Shown: positions 37,411 through 44,353 of the stretch, in pieces
Numbering within the stretch: the stretch's first letter is position 1
Layout of the letters: every line of letters begins with the position of its first letter
Assembly: GCF_004368785.1 (NCBI RefSeq)
Contig: NZ_SODM01000004.1
Span: 546,521 to 610,520 of the forward strand
Origin: Flavobacterium sp. 270
Lineage (GTDB): Bacteria > Bacteroidota > Bacteroidia > Flavobacteriales > Flavobacteriaceae
DNA length: 64,000 nucleotides
Direction: 5' to 3'
Program-made: the position numbers and the translations under genes
Notes under the pieces: model-generated
Databases searched by the model: none
What the model was told of the DNA's origin: nothing
What the model saw: only the letters and a program-made list of their open reading frames with translations

Positions 37411-38841
37411 TTACAATTCCAGTAATTTTGGATTTTTTTGATAGGTATCCCACAATAATTCTCCAAACAAAGTATTGGTCCAGGCAAACCAAGATCTGGT
37501 AAAGTTTTTCGGATCGTCTTTATGAAAAGATTCGTGCATAAAACCAGTGTCGCCATGAGAAGCTTTAAGCATTTTTATGCAATTTTTTATTTCATTTTGG
37601 TCTGATGTTGTGTACGCCCGCATCACCAAAGACATCGGCCAGATCATATCCATTCCAACATGCGGTCCTCCAACTCCTTCTGCTGCTTTTCCTTTGAAGA
37701 AAAACGGATTATCTTCTGAAAGCACAAATTTTCGAGTGTTTTGATACGTTGGATCATTTACATCAATGGCATCTAAGTATGGAAGGCTTAATAGACTTGG
37801 CACATTAGAATCGTCCATTAATAAATGACCGCCAAAACCATCAACTTCAAAAGCAAAAATATTTCCGTATTTAGGATGCTTTACAACTCCATGATCTTTA
37901 ATCGCCTGGTTTACTTCTCCTGCCAGAGCATTTAGTTCTTTAGCTGTTGCCGTATCTTTTTTGATCGTTTCCAGCATTTCTGCCGCTTGTTTCATACTTG
38001 CTGCGAGAAAAAAGTTTGAAGGAATGAGAAAAGAAAAAACGGTTGCATCGTCACTTGGTCTAAATGCAGAACAAACTAAACCAACAGGTTTTACAGGATA
38101 TCCATAGCCTTTTAAAGGTCTTGTATCAGTTGCAAATTGTGTGGTTCTCTGAAAAGTATATGGATTTTTGCCGTCTTTCTGTTGCTGGTCTTTAAAAACT
38201 TTTAAGGTTGTTTTGATTGCTTTTACCCAATTTTCATCAAATGGCGAAGTATCTCCGGTATTTTTCCAGTAATTGTATGCTAATCTAATTGGGTAACAAA
38301 GTGAATCTATCTCGTATTTCCTTTCGTGAACACCGGGTTTCATATCTGTATGATCGGTTGTCCATTCGCCTTTTTTGTTAGGATCATTGTAGAAAGCATT
38401 TGCATACGGATCTTTCAAAATATATTCTGTCTGTCTGTTTATAACTCCGGCAATCAGGTTTTTTAGTTTTACATCTTTTCCGGCAAAAGCCATATACGGC
38501 CATACCTGCGCAGAACTATCTCTAAGCCACATGGCATCAATATCTCCCGTAATTACGTAAGTATCTGGTCTTCCGTTTTTTTGTGAATAGGTTACAGTCG
38601 TATCCAATGTGTTTGGAAAACAGTTATTGAATAGCCAGCCTAGTTCTTTGTCTTTTACGTTTTTTTGGAATTCGGCGATTGTTTTTTCAATAAATTCACT
38701 TTGAAAATTTCTTTTGTCTTTTGAAACTCTTACAATAGGGAAATCTTTGCCCAACTTTGTTCCGGCAATTATTTCCATAGGATTGATTAGGGCTAAACTG
38801 CCAAATAAAGCAGTATTCTGAATAAATTTTCTTCTTTGCAT
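37411..38841 (-). CDS. GH125 exo-alpha-1,6-mannosidase with Tat-like signal
   Basis: The 476-residue protein matches GH125 across its length, with ITGDIDAMWLRDSSAQVWPY (97-116), a central FEVDGFGGHLLMDDSNVPS, GPHVGMDMIWPMS and the closing FAWTNTLFGELLWD. GH125 enzymes cleave alpha-1,6-mannose from non-reducing ends with inversion, and finish the backbone fragments made by GH76. The N-terminus QRRKFIQNTALFGSLALI is a good twin-arginine signal, so the enzyme may be exported folded, unlike its neighbours with Sec signals. It heads the run GH125-GH92-ROK, under a promoter with a LacI-type operator 425 bases upstream. Confidence 0.92.
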   Translation of the reverse strand: MQRRKFIQNTALFGSLALINPMEIIAGTKLGKDFPIVRVSKDKRNFQSEFIEKTIAEFQKNVKDKELGWLFNNCFPNTLDTTVTYSQKNGRPDTYVITGDIDAMWLRDSSAQVWPYMAFAGKDVKLKNLIAGVINRQTEYILKDPYANAFYNDPNKKGEWTTDHTDMKPGVHERKYEIDSLCYPIRLAYNYWKNTGDTSPFDENWVKAIKTTLKVFKDQQQKDGKNPYTFQRTTQFATDTRPLKGYGYPVKPVGLVCSAFRPSDDATVFSFLIPSNFFLAASMKQAAEMLETIKKDTATAKELNALAGEVNQAIKDHGVVKHPKYGNIFAFEVDGFGGHLLMDDSNVPSLLSLPYLDAIDVNDPTYQNTRKFVLSEDNPFFFKGKAAEGVGGPHVGMDMIWPMSLVMRAYTTSDQNEIKNCIKMLKASHGDTGFMHESFHKDDPKNFTRSWFAWTNTLFGELLWDTYQKNPKLLEL

Positions 38842-39258
38842 CTTGTATATTTTAATTTAAAGCCAAAAGCCTCATTATTTATTTCTTATTTGATTTAAAG
38901 CATAACGATTTAATGAAATTTTAAAATCGTATGCGGAACATTCTCCTAAATGTGGAGTTTAGTATACAATGCGGCGTAGAAGATTTAAAAATCTTTTAAG
39001 TGCAGTTGTATAGCTGCTGCAATAGTTTATGGATAAATTGAAATTGCGTAGTTTTCTAACTTTTATAGACCTGCTATAAAGGTTGAATACATACGTTTAG
39101 ATGCCGCGTTATTACTTCTCGAAAAGCAATATGCACGGTGATACAAGATTTATGTTAGATCGATGATGGTAAACATCTCAATCTTTCTTGTTTGAATGTA
39201 AATAAAATGGTCTAGTACGAAACCTTTTAAATACTGTGTAAAAGTCACTAATTCACAA

Positions 39259-39280
39259 CAAACATACTAAAACGTTTTAC
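39259..39280 (-). promoter_or_regulatory. GH125 promoter with LacI-type operator
   Basis: On the minus strand the palindrome GTAAAACGTTTTAG (39267-39280, one base off perfect) is directly followed by the -7 box TATGTTTG (39259-39266). The order is the same as upstream of susC, with 23 bases identical. No good -33 TTG is visible at the right distance, so this promoter may be weaker. Confidence 0.78.
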
Positions 39281-39388
39281 TATAAAAAAATATTTTTTTT
39301 GTTAAATGTAATTTTATTGTTAATTTACAGATAGATACATACTTTATATAGTCAATTAGAAAACTATTATCTGAAGTAATTGCAAAAA

Positions 39389-39424
39389 AAAAGAGAATCA
39401 ATAACGGCTTATTGATTCTCTTTT
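39389..39424 (-). terminator. Terminator of lacI
   Basis: A 16-bp perfect stem AAAAGAGAATCAATAA (39389-39404) / TTATTGATTCTCTTTT (39409-39424) with a four-base loop lies 40 bases after the lacI stop codon. A run of T on both strands makes it effective in both directions. Confidence 0.9.
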
Positions 39425-39463
39425 TTTTATAAGTTTTGCTAAATAATTATGATTTTAAAAGTA

Positions 39464-40489
39464 TTATTTAGCCATCGAAGATTCGCGTATTAAAAGTTCT
39501 GTTTTTAAAACTGCTTGCTGGTGAATTATACTGCCCTCTTTTCTTTTTAAAAGTGGCAGCATCAATTCCATTAGTTTGATACTGATTTCTACAAGAGGCT
39601 GAGAAACAGATGTAATAGTTGGGTCGTATATTTTGAACATGTCATTGTCATCAAAAGCAATGATCCCTAAATCTCTAATTAATCTTGCATCTTTTTCTTT
39701 TAGAACTTCCAGCCCGCTTTGCGCAAGGTAATTTGTGGCAAAAAATACAGCATCTAAATCTGGATGTGTGTCTAGAAAATTATGAATATAAGCCTTCCCT
39801 CTTCCTTTTATAATTTCATTAAAAGGTATTTGCAGTGTATTAGATTTTAATCCATTTGTTTTTACAGCATTCTCATAACCAGACAATCTCCCTCCCATCT
39901 GACTTTGATCTGTAGCGGTGGAAATAAAGCCGATATTTTTAAACTTATTGTCTATTAAATGCTGCGTGGCATCAAATGCAGCTTGGGCATTATCAATAAC
40001 TACACTGCAACAATCCAGTTCTTCAAAAAATCTGTCTAGCAGCACTACAGGTATATTATCCTTTACTAAATTTTCTATTGTATCTTTTATTCCGGGCGAC
40101 GGTACAATAATAAAACCATCAACTTGCCTAAAATTAAACAAAGTGATAAGTTCGTTTGATTTTTCATCGTTATTCTCGTTACTGCAGAAAATAACTTTAT
40201 ACCCTTTTTCGTATGCAATATCTTCAAAAATCCGCGCTAGTTTAGAAAAGAAACTATTTGAAATATCTTCTACCATAAAAACCAAAATTTTTGATTTTCC
40301 GGTACGAAGACTTTGTGCGATCTGGTTAGGTCTGTAGTTTACTAATTTGGCATAGTCTAAAACCTTTTTTGTAAGTTCTTTAGAAATATGTTTTTCTTTT
40401 GCCTTACCATTTAATACAAATGATACTGTAGTTACAGATACTTTAAGCTCGTTTGCAATATGGGTTATGGAAATAGGTTTTTTTTTCAT
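39464..40489 (-). CDS. LacI family transcriptional regulator of PUL 1
   Basis: The 341-residue protein has an N-terminal LacI helix-turn-helix (SITHIANELKVSVTTVSFVL at 7-26, with the hinge YRPNQIAQSLRTGKSK near 52) and a periplasmic-binding-protein-like effector domain (about 63-335; GFIIVPSP, PVVLLDRF, IGFISTA, GIIAFDDNDMFKIYDPTITS). It should bind the palindrome ACTAAAACGTTTTAGT, found upstream of susC, GH125 and its own gene, and respond to a sugar made from the glycan, perhaps mannose or a phosphorylated derivative. Operators that overlap promoters mean repression, including of itself. It is intact and is followed by its own terminator. Confidence 0.92.
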   Translation of the reverse strand: MKKKPISITHIANELKVSVTTVSFVLNGKAKEKHISKELTKKVLDYAKLVNYRPNQIAQSLRTGKSKILVFMVEDISNSFFSKLARIFEDIAYEKGYKVIFCSNENNDEKSNELITLFNFRQVDGFIIVPSPGIKDTIENLVKDNIPVVLLDRFFEELDCCSVVIDNAQAAFDATQHLIDNKFKNIGFISTATDQSQMGGRLSGYENAVKTNGLKSNTLQIPFNEIIKGRGKAYIHNFLDTHPDLDAVFFATNYLAQSGLEVLKEKDARLIRDLGIIAFDDNDMFKIYDPTITSVSQPLVEISIKLMELMLPLLKRKEGSIIHQQAVLKTELLIRESSMAK

Positions 40490-40713
40490 TTCAAATTATT
40501 TAATATCCAAAACCGTTATTTATGTTTCAAATATAGTAAAGTTATAATTGTGTTAATCTGCGCTTTAATATAATTACAAAGCTATTTTCAATGTATTGAT
40601 TTGTCAATACATTTAGATAATATTCAAACCTAAAAAGAAACAATAAGAGGATTTGATGCTTTATTATCAAAAAGCAATACTATTTACTACTAATAACAAA
40701 CCTAAGATTAAGA

Positions 40714-40743
40714 CAAATTTACTAATACGTTTTAGTACACAAA
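40714..40743 (-). promoter_or_regulatory. lacI promoter with autoregulatory operator
   Basis: On the minus strand TTTG (40740-40743), 18 bases, then TAAATTTG (40714-40721), a very good Bacteroidota promoter. The spacer carries ACTAAAACGTATTAGT (40721-40736), 15 of 16 positions agreeing with the perfect palindrome. It is the third operator copy and implies negative autoregulation. The leader to the lacI start is about 220 bases. Confidence 0.8.
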
Positions 40744-40781
40744 ATATTTTCTTGATTATTATTTGAAATATTTATAAGTAA

Positions 40782-41669
40782 CTATTTCTTGCAATGTTCT
40801 CCAATAGCATCTGTCATAGAAAGGAATAATTCAGCTGGTATTTCATGCCCCATGCCTTCTATGAGCATATATTTGGCATCAGCAACTGAATCTGCAGTAT
40901 CTTTACCGCATTCTGGCAGGAAAACAGGGTCTTCTGATCCATGTATTACTAAGGTTGGTACTTTAATTTTTTCTAAGCGTTCCTTTTTATATCCCGTTGT
41001 AATTATGGCAATCAACTGTCTTAATAATCCATTTTGACCTTTTGATCGTACTATTTCTTCTTCAATAATTGCAATTTGATCATCTTCGTTAAAACTAAAT
41101 CTGCTTCCAGAAATTCGCTTTAAGAACGTAATTGCCTGCTCTATAAACACTGTCTTATTAAAGTTAGGATCAGGCTTGGGCGAAAGCATCATTTGCATTA
41201 CATCTTCATGAGCTGCAGGCAGATTTGGATTTAAAGAAGTAGACATGATAGAAGTTAATGTCATTACTCTTTCAGGGTATTTTCCTGCAGCTAATTGTGC
41301 AATAATTCCTCCCATTGACCTGCCAATAAAATGTGCTTTATCTATTGATAAAAAATCCATAAGTCCGATCAAATCATCGACCATATCAAAAAGCGTATAA
41401 GGTGCATTTATGGATTTTCCGGATTGAAGTAAATCTTGCAATTCTTTTAAATCGGGCACTTTTTGGTTTGAGAAAAAAGTAGAACAGCCGGAATCTCTAT
41501 TATCGAATCTAATAACTCTGAAACCTTTTTGCGCCAATAATTCACAAAAAGGTATGCTCCATCTAATCATTTGCGTTCCCAGTCCCGAAATTAAAACTAT
41601 AGTATTATTATTTTCTTCACCGATAATATCATAGCATAATTCTATCTTATTAATATGAGCAATTTCCAT
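40782..41669 (-). CDS. Alpha/beta hydrolase
   Basis: The 295-residue cytoplasmic protein has the alpha/beta-hydrolase fold: oxyanion strand ISGLGTQMIRW (28-38), RFDNRDSGCS (54-63), nucleophile elbow HFIGRSMGG with Ser118, an acid in HGSEDPVF and the catalytic His in EGMGHEIP near the end. Such proteins include esterases, haloperoxidase-like and lactonase-like enzymes; the substrate is unknown. It is co-transcribed with the MarR regulator 11 bases upstream, a common pairing for inducible detoxification or aromatic/ester degradation, and it seems unconnected to the PULs on either side. Confidence 0.87.
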   Translation of the reverse strand: MEIAHINKIELCYDIIGEENNNTIVLISGLGTQMIRWSIPFCELLAQKGFRVIRFDNRDSGCSTFFSNQKVPDLKELQDLLQSGKSINAPYTLFDMVDDLIGLMDFLSIDKAHFIGRSMGGIIAQLAAGKYPERVMTLTSIMSTSLNPNLPAAHEDVMQMMLSPKPDPNFNKTVFIEQAITFLKRISGSRFSFNEDDQIAIIEEEIVRSKGQNGLLRQLIAIITTGYKKERLEKIKVPTLVIHGSEDPVFLPECGKDTADSVADAKYMLIEGMGHEIPAELFLSMTDAIGEHCKK

Positions 41670-41680
41670 TATAATTTGTT

Positions 41681-42112
41681 TTATTGAATATCTCCTCCAA
41701 GTTCAAATAGTATGTCTGATAAGACTTTTAAATTCTTAGCTTTTCCAGCAGGCAAAAGTTCAGACGCTATAAGCTCTGCTGTATGTTTGGCTTCTTCGTA
41801 AATCCTTTTTCCGGCTTCTGTAACCACCACATAACTTACACGACCATCTCTCTCGTTAGATTCCCGTTTTATCAACCCTGTTTTTTCCATAGGTAAAAGA
41901 AGACGCGTAACTCCAGATGCAGTTAGTCCGATTTTTTCGGCCAAATCAATCCGTCTCATTTTTTCATCTGGATTTTTTTCTAAGAGATTAAGAATTACAA
42001 AATCGCTGAATCCAAGTCCATGTACACTTAGTTTATCAAAACGTCGGGCAATTATTGACTGGACTTTAGCGATATTCATTAGTAGGAGTAAAGAACTGTT
42101 TATTGTTGACAT
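41681..42112 (-). CDS. MarR family transcriptional regulator
   Basis: The 143-residue protein has the MarR winged helix-turn-helix: LSVHGLGFSDFVILNLLEKN, RRIDLAEKIGLTASGVTRLL (about 56-75) and the wing KRESNERDGRVSYVVVTEAG. MarR proteins are dimers that repress their own operon and release DNA when a small phenolic or other ligand binds or on oxidation. Here the likely target is its own operon with the hydrolase: a 12-bp palindrome lies next to a good -7 box just upstream. It is transcribed away from the sigma gene region on the same strand. Confidence 0.9.
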   Translation of the reverse strand: MSTINSSLLLLMNIAKVQSIIARRFDKLSVHGLGFSDFVILNLLEKNPDEKMRRIDLAEKIGLTASGVTRLLLPMEKTGLIKRESNERDGRVSYVVVTEAGKRIYEEAKHTAELIASELLPAGKAKNLKVLSDILFELGGDIQ

Positions 42113-42136
42113 ATACTTGAGTAATCAATTATATTG

Positions 42137-42158
42137 CAAATATATTTAATAATTATTA
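42137..42158 (-). promoter_or_regulatory. marR promoter with possible autoregulatory palindrome
   Basis: On the minus strand TATATTTG (42137-42144) is a perfect TAnnTTTG -7 box, about 25 bases before the MarR start. Just upstream of it is the 12-bp palindrome TAATAATTATTA (42147-42158). The palindrome is all A and T, so chance is possible. Confidence 0.5.
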
Positions 42159-42259
42159 TAACTAATGCCAATTGGATTTTTTTTTTTACAATCTTATTAT
42201 TCTACGTGTAGAAATAAAAAAAACAATAAAGGTTCCAGTGCATTATATCTTCACAAAAA

Positions 42260-42287
42260 AAAGCCCTAATCATTAGATTAAGGCTTT
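42260..42287 (-). terminator. Terminator of the ECF sigma gene
   Basis: AAAGCCCTAATC (42260-42271) pairs with GATTAAGGCTTT (42276-42287), with an internal mismatch, around a four-base loop, followed by T residues on the minus strand. It lies 19 bases after the sigma stop. Confidence 0.75.
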
Positions 42288-42305
42288 AAATTTTAATGGA
42301 GAAAA

Positions 42306-42890
42306 TTAATCCTGACTTGGAACTGCAAACAGTAAAAACATCATCATATTATAATTGTCTTTTAGCTTTTCTTTCAATATTTTAAAAGCTTTACTTATTT
42401 GTGCTTCTACAGTTTTTATCGAAACATCCAGATGTTCTGCAATTTCAATATTAGTAAGTCCTTCTTTTTTACTCATAATAAAAACCTGCTGGCATTTTGG
42501 TGGCAGGTTTTGTATTTCTCTGTTGATGATCGCCAGCATTCTTTCAATAGAAGCTTCATCTGTAGTTTCTACAATATGATGCATAGATTCCACATACTTC
42601 TGCTGTAAAAGCATCATCGCTTTGTTTTGCTGATAGCTGTTTATAAATTCATTATAAACAGATTTATATAAAAAACTCTGGATTGAAAATTCTGGATTAA
42701 GTTTATTTCTGCTCTTCCATGTCTTTAAAAATACATTTTGAACTATATCCTGCGCCATTGAATGATCATTAACTAAAGTAAGTGCATAGGCATTTAATTT
42801 TCTGTGAAATTTATTCAATAGAAACTTATAAGCCTTCTCTTCCCCATTTATCAGGCTTTCCATTAAAACTACATTATCATCAAAATCCAT
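42306..42890 (-). CDS. ECF RNA polymerase sigma factor (PUL 2)
   Basis: The 194-residue protein has ECF sigma region 2 (AYKFLLNKFHRKLNAYALTL and DHSMAQDIVQNVFLKTWKSR, about 19-62) and region 4 (LPPKCQQVFIMSKKEGLTNI followed by EIAEHLDVSIKTVEAQIS, about 132-170). It is divergent from a FecR anti-sigma gene and next to a SusC with an STN domain, the standard trans-envelope switch of Bacteroidota. When glycan binds SusC/SusD the signal passes to FecR, which frees or activates this factor. Its probable target promoters are the elements before fecR (42952-42988) and bglX (7954-7990). Confidence 0.92.
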   Translation of the reverse strand: MDFDDNVVLMESLINGEEKAYKFLLNKFHRKLNAYALTLVNDHSMAQDIVQNVFLKTWKSRNKLNPEFSIQSFLYKSVYNEFINSYQQNKAMMLLQQKYVESMHHIVETTDEASIERMLAIINREIQNLPPKCQQVFIMSKKEGLTNIEIAEHLDVSIKTVEAQISKAFKILKEKLKDNYNMMMFLLFAVPSQD

Positions 42891-42951
42891 AAAAAGTATT
42901 TATTCAGCAAAATAAAGAAAAAAAATATATGGATATGAAAAAAATTTTAAT

Positions 42952-42988
42952 AAAAAATTAGGGTATTGTAATTCTGTCTTGTATTATA
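42952..42988 (+). promoter_or_regulatory. Probable ECF promoter of fecR-susC
   Basis: AGGGTATT (42960-42967) and TGTATTATA (42980-42988), 12 bases apart, lie 29 bases before the fecR ATG. A near-identical element precedes bglX. The position between divergent sigma and fecR genes and the GGGTATT-type -35 fit an autoregulated ECF promoter; the in-frame TTG at 42979 falls inside it and cannot be the start of fecR. Confidence 0.7.
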
Positions 42989-43017
42989 TAAAAACACACC
43001 CCAAAAAAAGAGTACAA

Positions 43018-44184
43018 ATGGATTTCAAAGATGTTGAAATTATTATCGTAAAATATTTTTCTCAGTCCGCCAATATGGAGGAACTGGATATATTAAATAC
43101 ATGGATAGAAGTTCCGGAAAATCAATTGATTTTTCACGAATATGTTAAAACGCATTTTGCAATTACTTTAGCGATGAATGAACCGGATATTAAAACGGTT
43201 AAAAAAGCGCTTTTAAAAGAAATTAAAAAAGAAAAGCAAAGAATTAAAATCAAGAAACGAAGAGCTTTAATGAAATATGCAGCCGTTGCTATTTTATTTT
43301 TAGGAATTGGTTTCGTATTACAACGAGATATTTTTAACGATCAAAATAATAAAGAAATAATTGTTCCGAGAAAAGACGAGATTACGCTTAAATTAGGAAA
43401 TGGAAACGTTAAAATAATTTCAGCAGATGGTACTTCTAAAGTTTACGATACAAACGGAAAAGTAATTGGGGAACAAAATGGTAAAGACCTGGTTTATTCA
43501 GGAAACGGAACAGCAGCAAAATTGGTTTATAATACTTTAAGTATTCCAAATGGTAAACGATTTAACATTACACTTTCAGACGGTACATTGGTACATTTGA
43601 ATGCCGGAAGTTCTATTACTTTTCCTGTTGAATTTCTTAAAAACAAAATTCGTAAAGTTTTCCTATCCGGTGAAGCTTATTTTGAAGTCGCTCATGATAA
43701 AAAGAATGCTTTTATTGTAAATGCAAACAGACTTGATGTTCAGGTTTATGGAACAAAATTTAATGTTACCAATTATCAGGAAGATGAAGCCACAGATGTG
43801 GTTTTGGTTGAAGGTTCTGTTGGTTTGGCAGAAACGGGACAGTCTGCAAAAACTAAGAATGAAACTTTCTTAACTCCCGGTTATAAAGGGACTTTTAATA
43901 AAGAAGATAAGAAAATTTCTAATGAAAAAGTAAATACCTCTTTATATACCTCATGGATGACAGGGAACTTGGTTTTTAGACAGGAATCTTTCCAGAATAT
44001 TATTCAAAAATTACAACGTCACTATAATGTGATTATCATTAATAACAATCAAAAATTAGCTCAGGAAACTTTTAATGCTACGATAGAAACCGATCACGAA
44101 AGTATTGAACAAGTATTCAATTACTTTAAAAAAGTGTATCAAATTGATTACAGCATTGTCGAAAATAAAATAATAATCCACTAA
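43018..44184 (+). CDS. FecR family anti-sigma factor
   Basis: The 388-residue protein has a cytoplasmic N-terminal sigma-binding part (1-80, MDFKDVEIIIVKYFSQSA), one membrane helix (about 84-101, ALMKYAAVAILFLGIGFV), a periplasmic FecR domain (about 180-285; LSIPNGKRFNITLSDGT, SGEAYFEVAHDKK, VYGTKFNV) and a C-terminal DUF4974 / STN-like domain (about 318-388; FQNIIQKLQRHYNVIIINNN). It carries the signal from SusC-STN to the ECF sigma factor. The frame can be extended upstream to a TTG at 42979, but that lies in the promoter; the ATG at 43018 is the better start. susC follows after 169 bases. Confidence 0.93.
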   Translation: MDFKDVEIIIVKYFSQSANMEELDILNTWIEVPENQLIFHEYVKTHFAITLAMNEPDIKTVKKALLKEIKKEKQRIKIKKRRALMKYAAVAILFLGIGFVLQRDIFNDQNNKEIIVPRKDEITLKLGNGNVKIISADGTSKVYDTNGKVIGEQNGKDLVYSGNGTAAKLVYNTLSIPNGKRFNITLSDGTLVHLNAGSSITFPVEFLKNKIRKVFLSGEAYFEVAHDKKNAFIVNANRLDVQVYGTKFNVTNYQEDEATDVVLVEGSVGLAETGQSAKTKNETFLTPGYKGTFNKEDKKISNEKVNTSLYTSWMTGNLVFRQESFQNIIQKLQRHYNVIIINNNQKLAQETFNATIETDHESIEQVFNYFKKVYQIDYSIVENKIIIH

Positions 44185-44272
44185 AATTAAATATTGCCTA
44201 TGACTTGAAGTTCCACTTAAACTTAGTACTAACTATCACTTTTTATCCTCTCCAAATCATCTGGAAAAGAAA

Positions 44273-44302
44273 AATCGGAAAATGCTCGAACATTTCCCGA
44301 TT
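44273..44302 (+). promoter_or_regulatory. Stem-loop in the leader between fecR and susC
   Basis: AATCGGAAAATG (44273-44284) pairs with CATTTCCCGATT (44291-44302) over 12 bp with one mismatch and a six-base loop. No T-run follows, so it is not a normal terminator; it may lower or tune read-through into susC or stabilise the RNA. A second weak stem (GTGATC / GATCAATCAC) follows near 44309. Confidence 0.5.
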
Positions 44303-44353
44303 AGGTAAAGTGATCAAACCAAAAGATCAATCACTAATTAACATTCCAAAATT

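Larger units (their letters stand above)
38842..39463. other. 622-base region between lacI and GH125
   Basis: It holds, from right to left on the minus strand, the lacI terminator (39389-39424), the GH125 promoter/operator (39259-39280) and a leader of about 410 bases before GH125. No start codon in this leader opens a frame of more than about ten codons in the frames I read. Small stems exist (for example GCAG/CTGC near 39000), but no known riboswitch was recognised. Confidence 0.5.

Noticed and set aside
40789..41037. Plus-strand frame of 82 residues opposite the alpha/beta hydrolase
   Set aside because: It overlaps a complete enzyme with catalytic triad in the other strand and has no features of its own.
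43190..43206. TTAAAACGGTTAAAA-like match to the LacI operator
   Set aside because: It lies inside the fecR coding sequence, lacks the CG-centred symmetry and is not next to a TAnnTTTG box.
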